Assembly (NCBI RefSeq): GCF_000332095.2
Contig: NZ_KI913949.1
Location: 1,572,411 to 1,636,410, forward strand
Source of the DNA: Leptolyngbya sp. PCC 6406
Lineage (GTDB): Bacteria > Cyanobacteriota > Cyanobacteriia > Phormidesmidales > Phormidesmidaceae
DNA: 64,000 bases
Direction: 5' to 3'
Part shown: positions 36,348 to 44,676 of the stretch, in pieces
How the letters are laid out: each line of letters begins with the position of its first letter
Numbering within the stretch: the first letter of the stretch is position 1
Notes under the pieces: model-generated
What the model was told of the DNA's origin: nothing
Database searches by the model: none
The model's input: only the letters and a program-made list of their open reading frames with translations
Translations under genes and position numbers: made by a program

Positions 36348-36388
36348 ATCCGGTTCCCCTTTTTCCACTGGAAAAAGGGGAACCGGAT
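36348..36388. terminator. 19-bp perfect hairpin between converging genes
   Basis: Arms 36348-36366 and 36370-36388 are exact complements (ATCCGGTTCCCCTTTTTCC) with loop ACT. It lies between devC (plus) and the gene at 36479 (minus) and may stop transcription from both sides. No long T run follows on the plus side. Confidence 0.7.
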
Positions 36389-36478
36389 TCAAAGTTGCTC
36401 TTCCACCCTGGAATAGGAATTCAGGGTAGACACGGAATAGCTTCTCTGCGAGTGGGGTTGCACCCTGGAGAACTCTCC

Positions 36479-37012
36479 CTACTCCTCTTCTGGTTCGCTG
36501 CCTTCTTCTGGCTCACTGTCTACTGCTGTTGGGGCAGGCGCTGTTGGAGCAGGTGCAGTGGGCATGTCCACTGTTGAGGAGACTGGCGCTGAGGAGACCG
36601 TAGCAGCGGTCGGGGGTTTCGGGGCAGACGCTTGGGGAGGAGCAGGAACCTTGGGCTGGGGAGGCTCAGCATCGATACCCAATTGTTTCTTAGCCTGGTA
36701 GAGCAGGAAGGCCGCACTATTTTCCCCCGCGACCAATAGGGACTGACCGATTTCCCCTGCAGATTTAGGTTCGGTAGTGGTCTCTTGACTGAGTCCTTCA
36801 TACCAAGTTCGACCCTTCTGTCCCAGGCTAATGGCGCTGTTCCAGAACCACTCTCCACCGACAAAGACGAAACAGATCACTAGCCACAGCAGTAGTCCCG
36901 TTTCTCGTAGGATGTCCCAGGTGAGGGTGAGGGTCTTCTTGTAGGCCGCGCCAGTGTCTGGCGCGAATAGGAGTTCCCCAACTTTACTAGCCTGTGTCTT
37001 GATTTTATCCAT
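36479..37012 (-). CDS. Single-span membrane protein with Pro/Ala/Glu-rich tail
   Basis: Protein of 177 residues. Residues 30-55 (ILRETGLLLWLVICFVFVGG) form one membrane helix after a basic-polar N-terminus. The middle (SLGQKGRTWYEGL) is followed by a low-complexity tail rich in Pro, Ala, Thr and Ser that ends in acidic EPEEGSEPEEE. I know it only as a conserved cyanobacterial hypothetical; nothing indicates enzymatic activity. It precedes the GT9 gene's tail, but the two are on the same strand with the GT9 gene upstream, so they may be co-transcribed. Confidence 0.7.
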   Translation of the reverse strand: MDKIKTQASKVGELLFAPDTGAAYKKTLTLTWDILRETGLLLWLVICFVFVGGEWFWNSAISLGQKGRTWYEGLSQETTTEPKSAGEIGQSLLVAGENSAAFLLYQAKKQLGIDAEPPQPKVPAPPQASAPKPPTAATVSSAPVSSTVDMPTAPAPTAPAPTAVDSEPEEGSEPEEE

Positions 37013-37075
37013 GGTTGTTTATCCCATTAAACCCATCACAGCAGAGGGAAAGGTAGCCAAGGAAAAATAATACAG

Positions 37076-38041
37076 CTAGCCTTCTCCCCAGATTTTCTTT
37101 AACACCGTCTCAGGGGTGATATCTGCCACCTTACCGCTTGATGCCGTCAATCCCACAAACCGGGTTTCCGTACCGTCTACCGGCGGTAGTCGGCGCTCCG
37201 GGACGTTACTGCCAAACAGGGCCACGGTAAAGACATTCAGCGCGATGCCCAGTTGCAGGGGGTAGCTGTCGGTGGCGATCATCAAGTTTGCCCCGGCAAT
37301 CAGGGAGGCCATCTGGCCAATATTTTCGGGGCGAATCACCTTGAGATTAGGTTGAATCTGGGTTAACGCCTTGACTAGGTCAGCAGTTTCTGGCTGTTGC
37401 ACCACCACCAGCGGTAGTCCGGGCTGGCGAGCCTGAAAGTCTTGGGCGATTGCGGCCCAGCTTTCCACCGGATAGAGGTCGCCTTGGGTGCCATCCACGG
37501 GACCGCCGTAGAACAGCACGTAGCCCTGATCGCCAATACCCTGCTCCTTAGTTTGGCGACCGACCCAGTCGATGTCCTTTTGGGGCACATTGATGGTGGC
37601 GGCGGGGCAGGGACCAGTAATGTCCAAGGCAGCCAGTAGGTCATGGTATTGAAAGGCTTGGTATTGCTTGGGTTTAGCCGGAACTGTAGCTGTCATTAAG
37701 ACATTACTAATTCCCGTTTGATAGCTCACACGGGTGGGAATGCCACTTAGCCAAAGCATCAACCCTAGAGAGGTTTTGGGGGTGACGGTGAGAACGGCTT
37801 CAAATTCGCGATCGCGAATAATCCCCAAAAGATTGGCCCAGTCTGCCGGACTGTTGGGCTTGGAAAAGCTGTAGGGAAATACATCCTTCACCAAGGTGGA
37901 GACCCGGTAGGCCGACCCAGAGACGGGTTCCGCCACGATGGCAATCTCAGCTTTGGGAAATGCCTGCTTGATATGTTCGAGGGTCGGGAAGAAAAGAAGC
38001 TGTTCGCTAATTCCTCCCGGAACCAGAGCCAGTACGCGCAT
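37076..38041 (-). CDS. Glycosyltransferase family 9 (heptosyltransferase-like)
   Basis: Protein of 321 residues of the GT9 family (GT-B fold). The N-terminus MRVLALVPGGISEQLLFFPTLEHIKQAFP and the C-terminal nucleotide-sugar binding region ATDSYPLQLGIALNVFTVALFGSN match it. It should transfer a sugar to a lipopolysaccharide core or another glycan, but the donor cannot be told from sequence. A GT9 enzyme is common in cyanobacteria. The catalytic Asp/Asn near residue 13 of classical heptosyltransferases is replaced by GGISEQ, so specificity differs. Confidence 0.83.
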   Translation of the reverse strand: MRVLALVPGGISEQLLFFPTLEHIKQAFPKAEIAIVAEPVSGSAYRVSTLVKDVFPYSFSKPNSPADWANLLGIIRDREFEAVLTVTPKTSLGLMLWLSGIPTRVSYQTGISNVLMTATVPAKPKQYQAFQYHDLLAALDITGPCPAATINVPQKDIDWVGRQTKEQGIGDQGYVLFYGGPVDGTQGDLYPVESWAAIAQDFQARQPGLPLVVVQQPETADLVKALTQIQPNLKVIRPENIGQMASLIAGANLMIATDSYPLQLGIALNVFTVALFGSNVPERRLPPVDGTETRFVGLTASSGKVADITPETVLKKIWGEG

Positions 38042-38263
38042 ATGCTGAGTGTCCTGCCTTATCGTCCCACATTCTAGTGGAACGTGGCCCCTCCAGGTGC
38101 GTTATAGCTGACAAAGTAGGAGATAGCGGGATAGCGGGACTGTCATGCCAGATTGAAGTCACCCTATTGAAGTCACCCTGTCGGGCTATCCCTAACCCGG
38201 TATTTTTGCCGCCGAAATTCACGGTAGGGTTGGAAAATAGACCTTTATGTCGAGGAGACGCCC

Positions 38264-38971
38264 GTGCATTTGTTGATTCCAGCCGCCGGAATGGGACGAC
38301 GCATGGGCAGCGATCGCAACAAGCTGCTATTGACCCTGCGGGGCCAGCCCATCATCGCCTGGACCCTACTGGCGGCGGAGGCAGCAGCGACACTGGACTG
38401 GATTGGCATCATCTGCCAGCCCAGCGACCGCCCGTTTCTAGAAAGCCTACTCCCCACCTTGGCCCTGACCAAACCCATTACCTTCATCCCCGGTGGCGAC
38501 ACACGGCAAGCATCGGTTTACAACGGCCTCCAGAACCTACCCTCAGGAGTAGAGCGGGTACTGATTCACGATGGGGCACGGTGTCTGGCGACGCCGGGAC
38601 TGTTTGACCGCTGTGGGGCAGACCTCCACACCTGCCCCGGTCTTATCGCCGCTGTCCCCGTCAAGGACACCATCAAGGTTGTCGGGACCGATGGCATCAT
38701 TGTCGCCACCCCCGATCGAGCCACCCTCTGGGCCGCCCAGACCCCCCAAGGGTTTGCCGTACCCCTGCTAAAACAGGCCCACGATCGCGGTCTGGCGGAG
38801 GGCTGGGCCGTTACCGATGACGCCGCTCTGTTTGAAAAAATCGGCCTGCCCGTGACCATCGTGCCGGGGGAGGAAACCAACCTCAAGATCACCACCCCCA
38901 GCGATCTTGCGATCGCAGAACGGATCCTAAGCGATCGGGAATTGGACGATTCCTCGTCCTCAGTGGGGTAG
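38264..38971 (+). CDS. ispD: 2-C-methyl-D-erythritol 4-phosphate cytidylyltransferase
   Basis: IspD (235 residues) joins CTP and methylerythritol phosphate in the MEP isoprenoid route. The nucleotide-binding loop AAGMGRRMGSDRNKLLL lies at residues 7-23, VLIHDGARC follows near 105, and KDTIKV, QTPQGFA and VTDDAALFE follow in order. The start is a GTG at 38264, since the family begins at this point (MHLLIPAAGMG). It stands alone, divergent from the GT9 gene. Confidence 0.95.
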   Translation: MHLLIPAAGMGRRMGSDRNKLLLTLRGQPIIAWTLLAAEAAATLDWIGIICQPSDRPFLESLLPTLALTKPITFIPGGDTRQASVYNGLQNLPSGVERVLIHDGARCLATPGLFDRCGADLHTCPGLIAAVPVKDTIKVVGTDGIIVATPDRATLWAAQTPQGFAVPLLKQAHDRGLAEGWAVTDDAALFEKIGLPVTIVPGEETNLKITTPSDLAIAERILSDRELDDSSSSVG

Positions 38972-39123
38972 ATATGACCACGCCCGCCCTCCTGAATAAA
39001 GCTTCTGACTTTGATTGTCCACAGCCCCTACCTCATAGGGTGCCCAATACGGGATGGTAGCTTCTTCCCAGTTCAAGTTTTGCGATACTCTGGGCTGACG
39101 GTTCTGACCAGTCAGGAAAGTAT

Positions 39124-39912
39124 GTGAGAAACGAGGCCAACAGGACAGATCAGGAAGATGAGCACTGGAAACAGATGCTCCAAAATGCATCTCCAACACA
39201 AGATCCCCCTCTCCAGGCTAGAACCTACCTCCGAGCTTGGCGCACTAAGGCCCAGCCTGTCCTGTTGAACTGTGCAGATGGAGGGCAGTACATGGTGAAA
39301 GGTCGTCAAGCAGGCCGCCAAATTATCAATGACCAAGTCGTCGCCCGTCTCGGTACGCTTCTTGGGGCTCCTGTTGGAGAGCCAAAACTGATTGATGTTC
39401 CTTCAGCGTTAATTGAGATTGAGCCAAACCTGTCTCATCTTCAACCAGGGATCGCCCACGGCACCCGATTCATTCCAGACTGCATGGATCAGCCTGAGCT
39501 AATTGCCACCAGTCAGCCGGAGAACCGCTCGCGTCTGGCCAGGTTAGCTGTGCTTTATGCTTGGGTAGTTCCAGGTGACTGGCAATTCCTCTTTAGCAAG
39601 TCTCCCCCTCGGCTGGTCTACTCAGTGGATCATGGCCATTTTTTCCCTGGTGGCCCAGAGTGGACGGTCAGAGATCTCCAACAGGCTGCTCCCCCCTATC
39701 TTCCTTCGTGTTTTTCTGTATGTGCTCTGACTCCTGAGGATTGGGTAGAGGCATTGCTAGCTTTATCCCAGATCCCTGAAGAGGAGATCGTGCATACAGT
39801 AGCCGCCATCCCAGAGGAATGGGGGCTTACAATCGAAGAGCGAGTGGTATTGGTGCAGTACTTGCTATATCGCCGGAGCGAGTTGCCTAGCACCCTTCAG
39901 GCAGAGGAATAG
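39124..39912 (+). CDS. HipA-like kinase-fold protein (HipA_2 type)
   Basis: A protein of 262 residues related to HipA-type Ser/Thr kinases. Residues QPVLLNCADGGQYMVKGRQAG hold the nucleotide-binding lysine, and VYSVDHGHFFPGG the metal-binding DxG-like motif. The catalytic loop reads GDWQFLF instead of DRHxxN, so the usual His and Asn are absent; this may be a trait of the subfamily or loss of activity. The gene begins with GTG. The DUF3037 gene follows after 11 bases on the same strand; the pairing of these two families recurs and may be a toxin-antitoxin-like or signalling module. That is inference. Confidence 0.78.
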   Translation: MRNEANRTDQEDEHWKQMLQNASPTQDPPLQARTYLRAWRTKAQPVLLNCADGGQYMVKGRQAGRQIINDQVVARLGTLLGAPVGEPKLIDVPSALIEIEPNLSHLQPGIAHGTRFIPDCMDQPELIATSQPENRSRLARLAVLYAWVVPGDWQFLFSKSPPRLVYSVDHGHFFPGGPEWTVRDLQQAAPPYLPSCFSVCALTPEDWVEALLALSQIPEEEIVHTVAAIPEEWGLTIEERVVLVQYLLYRRSELPSTLQAEE

Positions 39913-39923
39913 AGGACAGAGCC

Positions 39924-40769
39924 ATGGTGAGTCGTTATAGCGTGATTCAATATGTGCCCGATCCGATCTCTGATGAGCGCATAAATTTTGGGGTTGTAGC
40001 GTTTGATGAAGATAGGGTACTGGTGCGATTTTTGGCGGGCTGGGAGCGGGTACGTTGTTTCGGCCACCGACAAGATTTGCCGCTTCTGAAGGATTTTGCA
40101 CGGCAGATGGAAGCCTCAGCAAAATTGGGGCAAGTGTTTCCAGGAGATCAGCCTAACGGTTTACCAAGACATGAACGGTTACTGAAAGTAGCTCAGGGGT
40201 CGATGAACGCGATTCAGTTTACGGAGCCTAAGGGCTCACTGGAGCCAACGGAAAACCTGCTGGAGGATATGGCTCAAATCTATCTGAAGGAGATGGAGCA
40301 GCAGCCAAAGGCCCGAGATCGGCAAGCCGCTGCTCGGATAACAATCAACATTGTTCGCGATCTTTTGATCCGGCAAGTTGGTCCCGAGAAGGCCAAGGGG
40401 CTATTAAAGAGAAAATATGAGCTGTTGGGACGTCATCAAGCCCATACGTTTGACGTAGCAGTGGCTAATGGTAAACCCTGTTTTGCCGCTCACGGCATTT
40501 CGTTCGAGGTGCAGCCCCCCGAAACAGTGAGAGATGCTTTGGCCTGGATGATTGCAGATGTGAAAGAGTCTTCACCTGATTTTCCGTTGGCGGTAATGGC
40601 CTTGCCACCGAAGCAGGCCATACCAGATTATGACCGCTTGGTAAAACTGTATGAGGAAACAACCCATACCTATACAACGTTAGGGGCTCGGGTTCTTGAA
40701 GTACTGCAAGGCGAGGAACAGCAGCTGAGTTCCTGGGTTGTCGGACAATTAGAGCGCATTAACGGATGA
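39924..40769 (+). CDS. DUF3037-family protein
   Basis: Protein of 281 residues. The start MVSRYSVIQYVPDPISDERINFGVVAFDED is typical of DUF3037, a family of unknown function that appears next to HipA-like genes. The middle is helical (MAQIYLKEMEQQPKARDRQAAAR). It has no membrane segment. Start ATG at 39924 follows the HipA-like stop by 11 bases. It may regulate or bind its neighbour. Confidence 0.82.
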   Translation: MVSRYSVIQYVPDPISDERINFGVVAFDEDRVLVRFLAGWERVRCFGHRQDLPLLKDFARQMEASAKLGQVFPGDQPNGLPRHERLLKVAQGSMNAIQFTEPKGSLEPTENLLEDMAQIYLKEMEQQPKARDRQAAARITINIVRDLLIRQVGPEKAKGLLKRKYELLGRHQAHTFDVAVANGKPCFAAHGISFEVQPPETVRDALAWMIADVKESSPDFPLAVMALPPKQAIPDYDRLVKLYEETTHTYTTLGARVLEVLQGEEQQLSSWVVGQLERING

Positions 40770-40833
40770 ATTCCTGGTTATGGGACTGTAACCGCCCCAT
40801 AACCAGGAATCCGACTTGGATTGCCCACAGCCC

Positions 40834-41165
40834 CTAGGACCGCAGGGCGTAAATCAGTCCACTATTGTCGCGCCAACTCAACATTTTCCGGTCCCCTCTC
40901 CCCGTGGGCTACTGTGTATACATAAGTCTTCGGTTGAGTCTTGTTTAGGGTTTGATCCCCCCAACCCCCCTTTTCAAGGGGGGCAGTCCTATCCAGAATT
41001 GGAGTAGCCCCCTTGAAAAGGGGGCGGTGATCGCGGGGGATTCGCCAAAATGTGACTGCTCAGAGAGATGTGTGTACACAGTAGCCCCGTGGGAGAGGGC
41101 TAGGGTGAGGGGCCGAGGTGTACCACGATAAAACGGCCAGAGTATTTACGCCGCACAGCTCCTAG
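40834..41165 (+). mobile_element. 147-bp inverted-repeat element, copy A, interrupted by another element
   Basis: Starts CTAGGACCGCAGGGCGTAAA and ends at ATTTACGCCGCACAGCTCCTAG, so its ends are imperfect inverted repeats with CTAG. A second element (40909-41084) lies inside it. Without that element and its 9-bp duplication it is 147 bases long, the same as copy B, to which it is nearly identical. There is no reading frame. Confidence 0.85.
40909..41084 (+). mobile_element. 176-bp MITE with 9-bp target duplication, inside copy A
   Basis: Its ends are CTACTGTGTATACA and (complement) CTACTGTGTACACA. The nonamer CCCCGTGGG occurs at both sides (40900-40908 and 41085-41093), and is single in the undisturbed copy B, proving insertion. 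Inside are long inverted repeats of C and G runs (CCCCCCTTTTCAAGGGGGGC and GCCCCCTTGAAAAGGGGGC). No transposase; a non-autonomous element needing a transposase from elsewhere. Confidence 0.9.
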
Positions 41166-41308
41166 GACCGCAGGGCGTAAATCAGTCCACTATTGTCGCG
41201 CCAACTCAACATTTTCTGGTCCCCTCTCCCCGTGGGAGAGGGCTAGGGTGAGGGGCCGAGGTGTACCACGATGAAACGGCCAGAGTATTTACGCCGCACA
41301 GCCCCTAG
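41162..41308 (+). mobile_element. 147-bp inverted-repeat element, copy B (intact)
   Basis: Second tandem copy, uninterrupted, sharing the CTAG at 41162-41165 with copy A. The sequence from ACCGCAGGGCGTAAATCAG to ATTTACGCCGCACAGC matches copy A with few changes. A third, diverged copy is at 19560-19704 on the other strand. Confidence 0.88.
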
Positions 41309-41545
41309 TCACTGCATCCCAGGACAAACAGATCATCCGGCACAGAGCAGTTTTTGGGGGGAGAACGCTTTTCCGGTTTACTCCCCTGACACCTATCCCC
41401 CAGAATTTTCAAGCTGAGGCTCTACAATCAGTAATCGACCGCTGCGGATTCCCTGAGTGTCCCCCGGCTGGAAATCAGCTCCGGAATACCCCCAGATTCC
41501 ATCTGCGATCGCTACTGTATTGACAACGTTTTAGGGATATCGGCC

Positions 41546-43435
41546 ATGCAACCCCCGCTGCCCCTCGGCACTGTGCTGCAAAATCGCTACCGTGTAATCA
41601 AACTGCTGGGACAGGGAGGGTTTGGCCGTACATACCTGGCAGAAGACCAAGGGCGCTTTGACGAACAATGCGCCATCAAAGAGTTTGTCCCCCGCCAGGG
41701 AGAAGACCACTTCTCCAGCAAGGCCACAGAATTATTTCAGCGAGAAGCGGCGATCCTGTACCAAATTCAGCATCCCCAGATTCCCCAGTTTCGGGCCACC
41801 TTTGAGATCGAGCAGCGGTTGTTTCTGGTGCAGGACTACGTAGACGGCACCACCTACCGGGATCTCCTTAACGAGCGCCGCCCCCAAGGCATCTCTTTCT
41901 CCGAATCTGAAGTGCGGGAATTTTTGCGGCAGATGCTGCCATTGCTGGCCCACATCCACGCCAAGGGTATTATCCACCGAGATATTAGCCCCGACAACGT
42001 GATGTTGAGAAACAGCGATCGCCTGCCCGTCCTAATTGACTTTGGGGTGGTGAAGGAGGTCGTTACCCGCATTCAACTGACGGAAACCACCGTCCCCGCC
42101 ACCACCGTAGGCAAGGTTGGCTATGCCCCCAGCGAACAAATGCAGTCCGGTCGCGCCTATCCCAACAGCGATCTCTACGCCCTAGCGGTGACCGCAGTTG
42201 TGCTCTTAACCGGGCGTGAACCCCAAGACCTATTCGATGATGTCAACCTCACCTGGCACTGGCAGCGGTATGCCAATGTCAGCCCCGATCTGGCCCAGGT
42301 TATAAACAAAGCTTTAAGTTATCGCCCCGGTGATCGCTTCCAGTCCGTCAGTGAAATGGCCCAAGCCTTAGGCGGTGCCCCCCTCGGCCCGATCGCGACA
42401 TCCCCCGCTGCCTTTCCAGCGACGCCTGTACCGCCCTCTTCTCAGATGCGGACCATGGCCGTGGGCCGACCCTACCAACCCACTACAGGCGTCGCTCCTG
42501 GAGCCCGCCCCACCCACGCTGCACCGCCGCCAATGGTGGCAGAGGACAGCTCCGTTTGGGAAAATCCCTGGGCCGTTGCCGCTATGGGGGTGGGCCTTGC
42601 CGTGGTGGCGGGCATTGGCGGTTGGGGGGTAGTGAATGCCCTCAACCAGAGTGAGCCCAACACGACCCCTCCATCTCCCACCCTCACCCTAGAGCCAGAA
42701 ACTACTAGCCCGACCCCCGACCCCTCACCTACGCCCACAACTCCAGCAGAGCCCGTGGAGTACAGCCAACAGCTCAACCTGCGGGGGGGAGAGTCAACGG
42801 AGGTGGAGGGCAGCCTGCGGGCCAATGAAACAGTGAACTACCGCTTCCAGGGACAGCAAGGCCAAACGCTGCGGGCACAACTGGCAGGAGAAGGGGTGCT
42901 ATTAACGGTGCTGGCCCCCAACGGCAATCCGGTGGATGGTCAGGCCAGTCGGGTTCTGGGCTGGACGGGGCCGCTGGAGTTCACAGGGGAATACGTGGTG
43001 CAACTTAAGCCCGTAGAGGGACTAACCCAGAGCAACTACGCCCTGACTGTAGCCTTGGAGGATCCGGCCCCAGAGCCGGAAGAACCGACCCCTGGCCCCC
43101 CTGAATCCCCCCCTGAATCTGCTCCCAGCATCTCGGAACAGCAGGTCAGTATTCCCCAGGGGGAAGAAAGCCTTTTAGTTTCTAACCGAGTGGGGTCGGG
43201 TCGGATTCAGCGCTATGTCATCAATATCCAGGAAGGCCAGACCCTGACGGTGAATGTAGAGGATGCGTCAGGTCCGGTCCTGTTTGCCATTAATCAACCC
43301 TCGGGGACGCTCATTCCCGATGCGGAACGGATTCGGTTTTGGCAGGGAAAGGTGCCTTTGGGAGGTGCATACGCCATTGATGTCAGCGCCCCTCGGGATG
43401 CCGAGTTCACCCTACGGTTAGGGGTGCGAAATTGA
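41546..43435 (+). CDS. Membrane-anchored Ser/Thr protein kinase
   Basis: A Hanks-type kinase of 629 residues. The glycine loop GQGGFGRTYLA lies at 22-32, Lys45 in CAIKEF, HRDISPDN at 144-151 with the catalytic Asp146, and DFG at 165-167. A Pro/Ala-rich linker is followed by one membrane segment near 345-365 (WAVAAMGVGLAVVAGIGGWGV) and an outside tail with a Thr/Pro-rich stretch. Two similar beta-rich modules follow (YRFQGQQGQTLRAQL and RYVINIQEGQTLTVNV), resembling pre-peptidase C-terminal domains. It probably senses something outside the cytoplasm; the target is unknown. bioD begins shortly after its stop. Confidence 0.93.
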   Translation: MQPPLPLGTVLQNRYRVIKLLGQGGFGRTYLAEDQGRFDEQCAIKEFVPRQGEDHFSSKATELFQREAAILYQIQHPQIPQFRATFEIEQRLFLVQDYVDGTTYRDLLNERRPQGISFSESEVREFLRQMLPLLAHIHAKGIIHRDISPDNVMLRNSDRLPVLIDFGVVKEVVTRIQLTETTVPATTVGKVGYAPSEQMQSGRAYPNSDLYALAVTAVVLLTGREPQDLFDDVNLTWHWQRYANVSPDLAQVINKALSYRPGDRFQSVSEMAQALGGAPLGPIATSPAAFPATPVPPSSQMRTMAVGRPYQPTTGVAPGARPTHAAPPPMVAEDSSVWENPWAVAAMGVGLAVVAGIGGWGVVNALNQSEPNTTPPSPTLTLEPETTSPTPDPSPTPTTPAEPVEYSQQLNLRGGESTEVEGSLRANETVNYRFQGQQGQTLRAQLAGEGVLLTVLAPNGNPVDGQASRVLGWTGPLEFTGEYVVQLKPVEGLTQSNYALTVALEDPAPEPEEPTPGPPESPPESAPSISEQQVSIPQGEESLLVSNRVGSGRIQRYVINIQEGQTLTVNVEDASGPVLFAINQPSGTLIPDAERIRFWQGKVPLGGAYAIDVSAPRDAEFTLRLGVRN

Positions 43436-43446
43436 TCCCGGCAGCG

Positions 43447-44187
43447 ATGGATCGGGCACTGCTGATCGCAGGCAGTGACACGGATGTGGGTAAAACCGTG
43501 GTGACTACAGCCCTGCTGGCCCATGGGCTGCGCTATGGCGATCCGGCGGAAATCGCGGTCATGAAACCTTTGCAGACGGGCTATGGGGATCGGGAATGCT
43601 ACAGTCGCCTTTTCCCAGACCTGACCCAGAATCCTGCCGATCTCAATCCCCTCTGGTTTTCAGCCCCCCTGGCTCCTCCTCTAGCCGCTGACCAAGAGGG
43701 ACGCACTATTGACCTAGCTCCAGTTTGGGAAGCACTGCAAAGACTTCTAGGGCAGCACCAGCGGGTTCTAGTAGAAGCCTTAGGGGGGCTGGGCTCTCCG
43801 GTCACCCATGAATGGACAGTGGCGGATCTGGCAGCAGCATGGCACCTGCCTTTGGTACTCGTCATTCCCGTCAAGCTAGGGGCCATCGCCCAGACGGTGG
43901 CCAATGTGGCCCTAGCCCGTCAGCACCACCTATCCCTCCGGGGTCTGATCCTCAATTGCCGCACCCCAGAGGCGGAAACCCAGCAGGACGTTTGGGCTCC
44001 CATTCCCCTGCTGGAAAATCTTACCCAAACCCCAGTTTTGGGGGTTCTACCCTGGCTGGAGGCCCCTCGCGATGCTCAGAGGGCGTCCCAAATGGGCTAC
44101 CGGGCGGCCCTAGAGGTCGCCGCCACTCACCTCAATCTAGACGCCCTCTGGACGCCCTCAGACCCTGCAATTGTTAAAGGGGGTTAA
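43447..44187 (+). CDS. bioD: Dethiobiotin synthetase
   Basis: BioD (246 residues) closes the ureido ring of dethiobiotin from 7,8-diaminopelargonate with carbon dioxide and ATP. The P-loop IAGSDTDVGKTVVTTAL lies at residues 7-23. Further marks are KPLQTG and VEALGGLGSPVTHE, which stands for the usual EGAGG loop. I start at the ATG at 43447, not at a TTG overlapping the kinase stop. Other bio genes are not near. The gene ends in a spacer of nearly 500 bases. Confidence 0.92.
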   Translation: MDRALLIAGSDTDVGKTVVTTALLAHGLRYGDPAEIAVMKPLQTGYGDRECYSRLFPDLTQNPADLNPLWFSAPLAPPLAADQEGRTIDLAPVWEALQRLLGQHQRVLVEALGGLGSPVTHEWTVADLAAAWHLPLVLVIPVKLGAIAQTVANVALARQHHLSLRGLILNCRTPEAETQQDVWAPIPLLENLTQTPVLGVLPWLEAPRDAQRASQMGYRAALEVAATHLNLDALWTPSDPAIVKGG

Positions 44188-44676
44188 GATCCCTAGGGGC
44201 TTCACCCTTTGTAACCAGAGGGGAACGGGGGCTAATGTCCGGGGCAATCGATCCCCCACTGAACATCTAATACCGATCCCCTGGAATTGTTACTAGAAAA
44301 ACAATTCAAGCCCTGCAATGGTTAAGACACCCCGATTTCTTCACAGAACCTTCAACCGAGAAAATACGGGTACGCCAGAAAATTTACTTACCATAGAGAC
44401 TGGGATCACACACAGCGGGGAGACAGGCTTTCATAATATTCTTAAGGCTTTAGGGGCTGAAGTCTGAATAGGTAATCATTGATAGAAGGGTGCACCCTAC
44501 CTATCTACCCTTAGCCGATCGAGGGGCTGGTCTACCCGTAGCATTCCCAAATTGGTGTTGACAAAAAGCATTGATGAAACCGAAAGGATCCCCCCGCCTG
44601 CGATGGGCAGCGGTCCTCAAGCTTCAAAGCTGTTATTTGAAACTCCCTCTTATCAAAGAATTGGTTGATAACTTCG
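44188..44676. other. Spacer without a recognised gene
   Basis: No supported reading frame on either strand and no RNA that I recognise. A short inverted repeat (GAATTGTT...AACAATTC near 44285) is the only structure. The A+T content is higher than in the genes. Confidence 0.6.
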
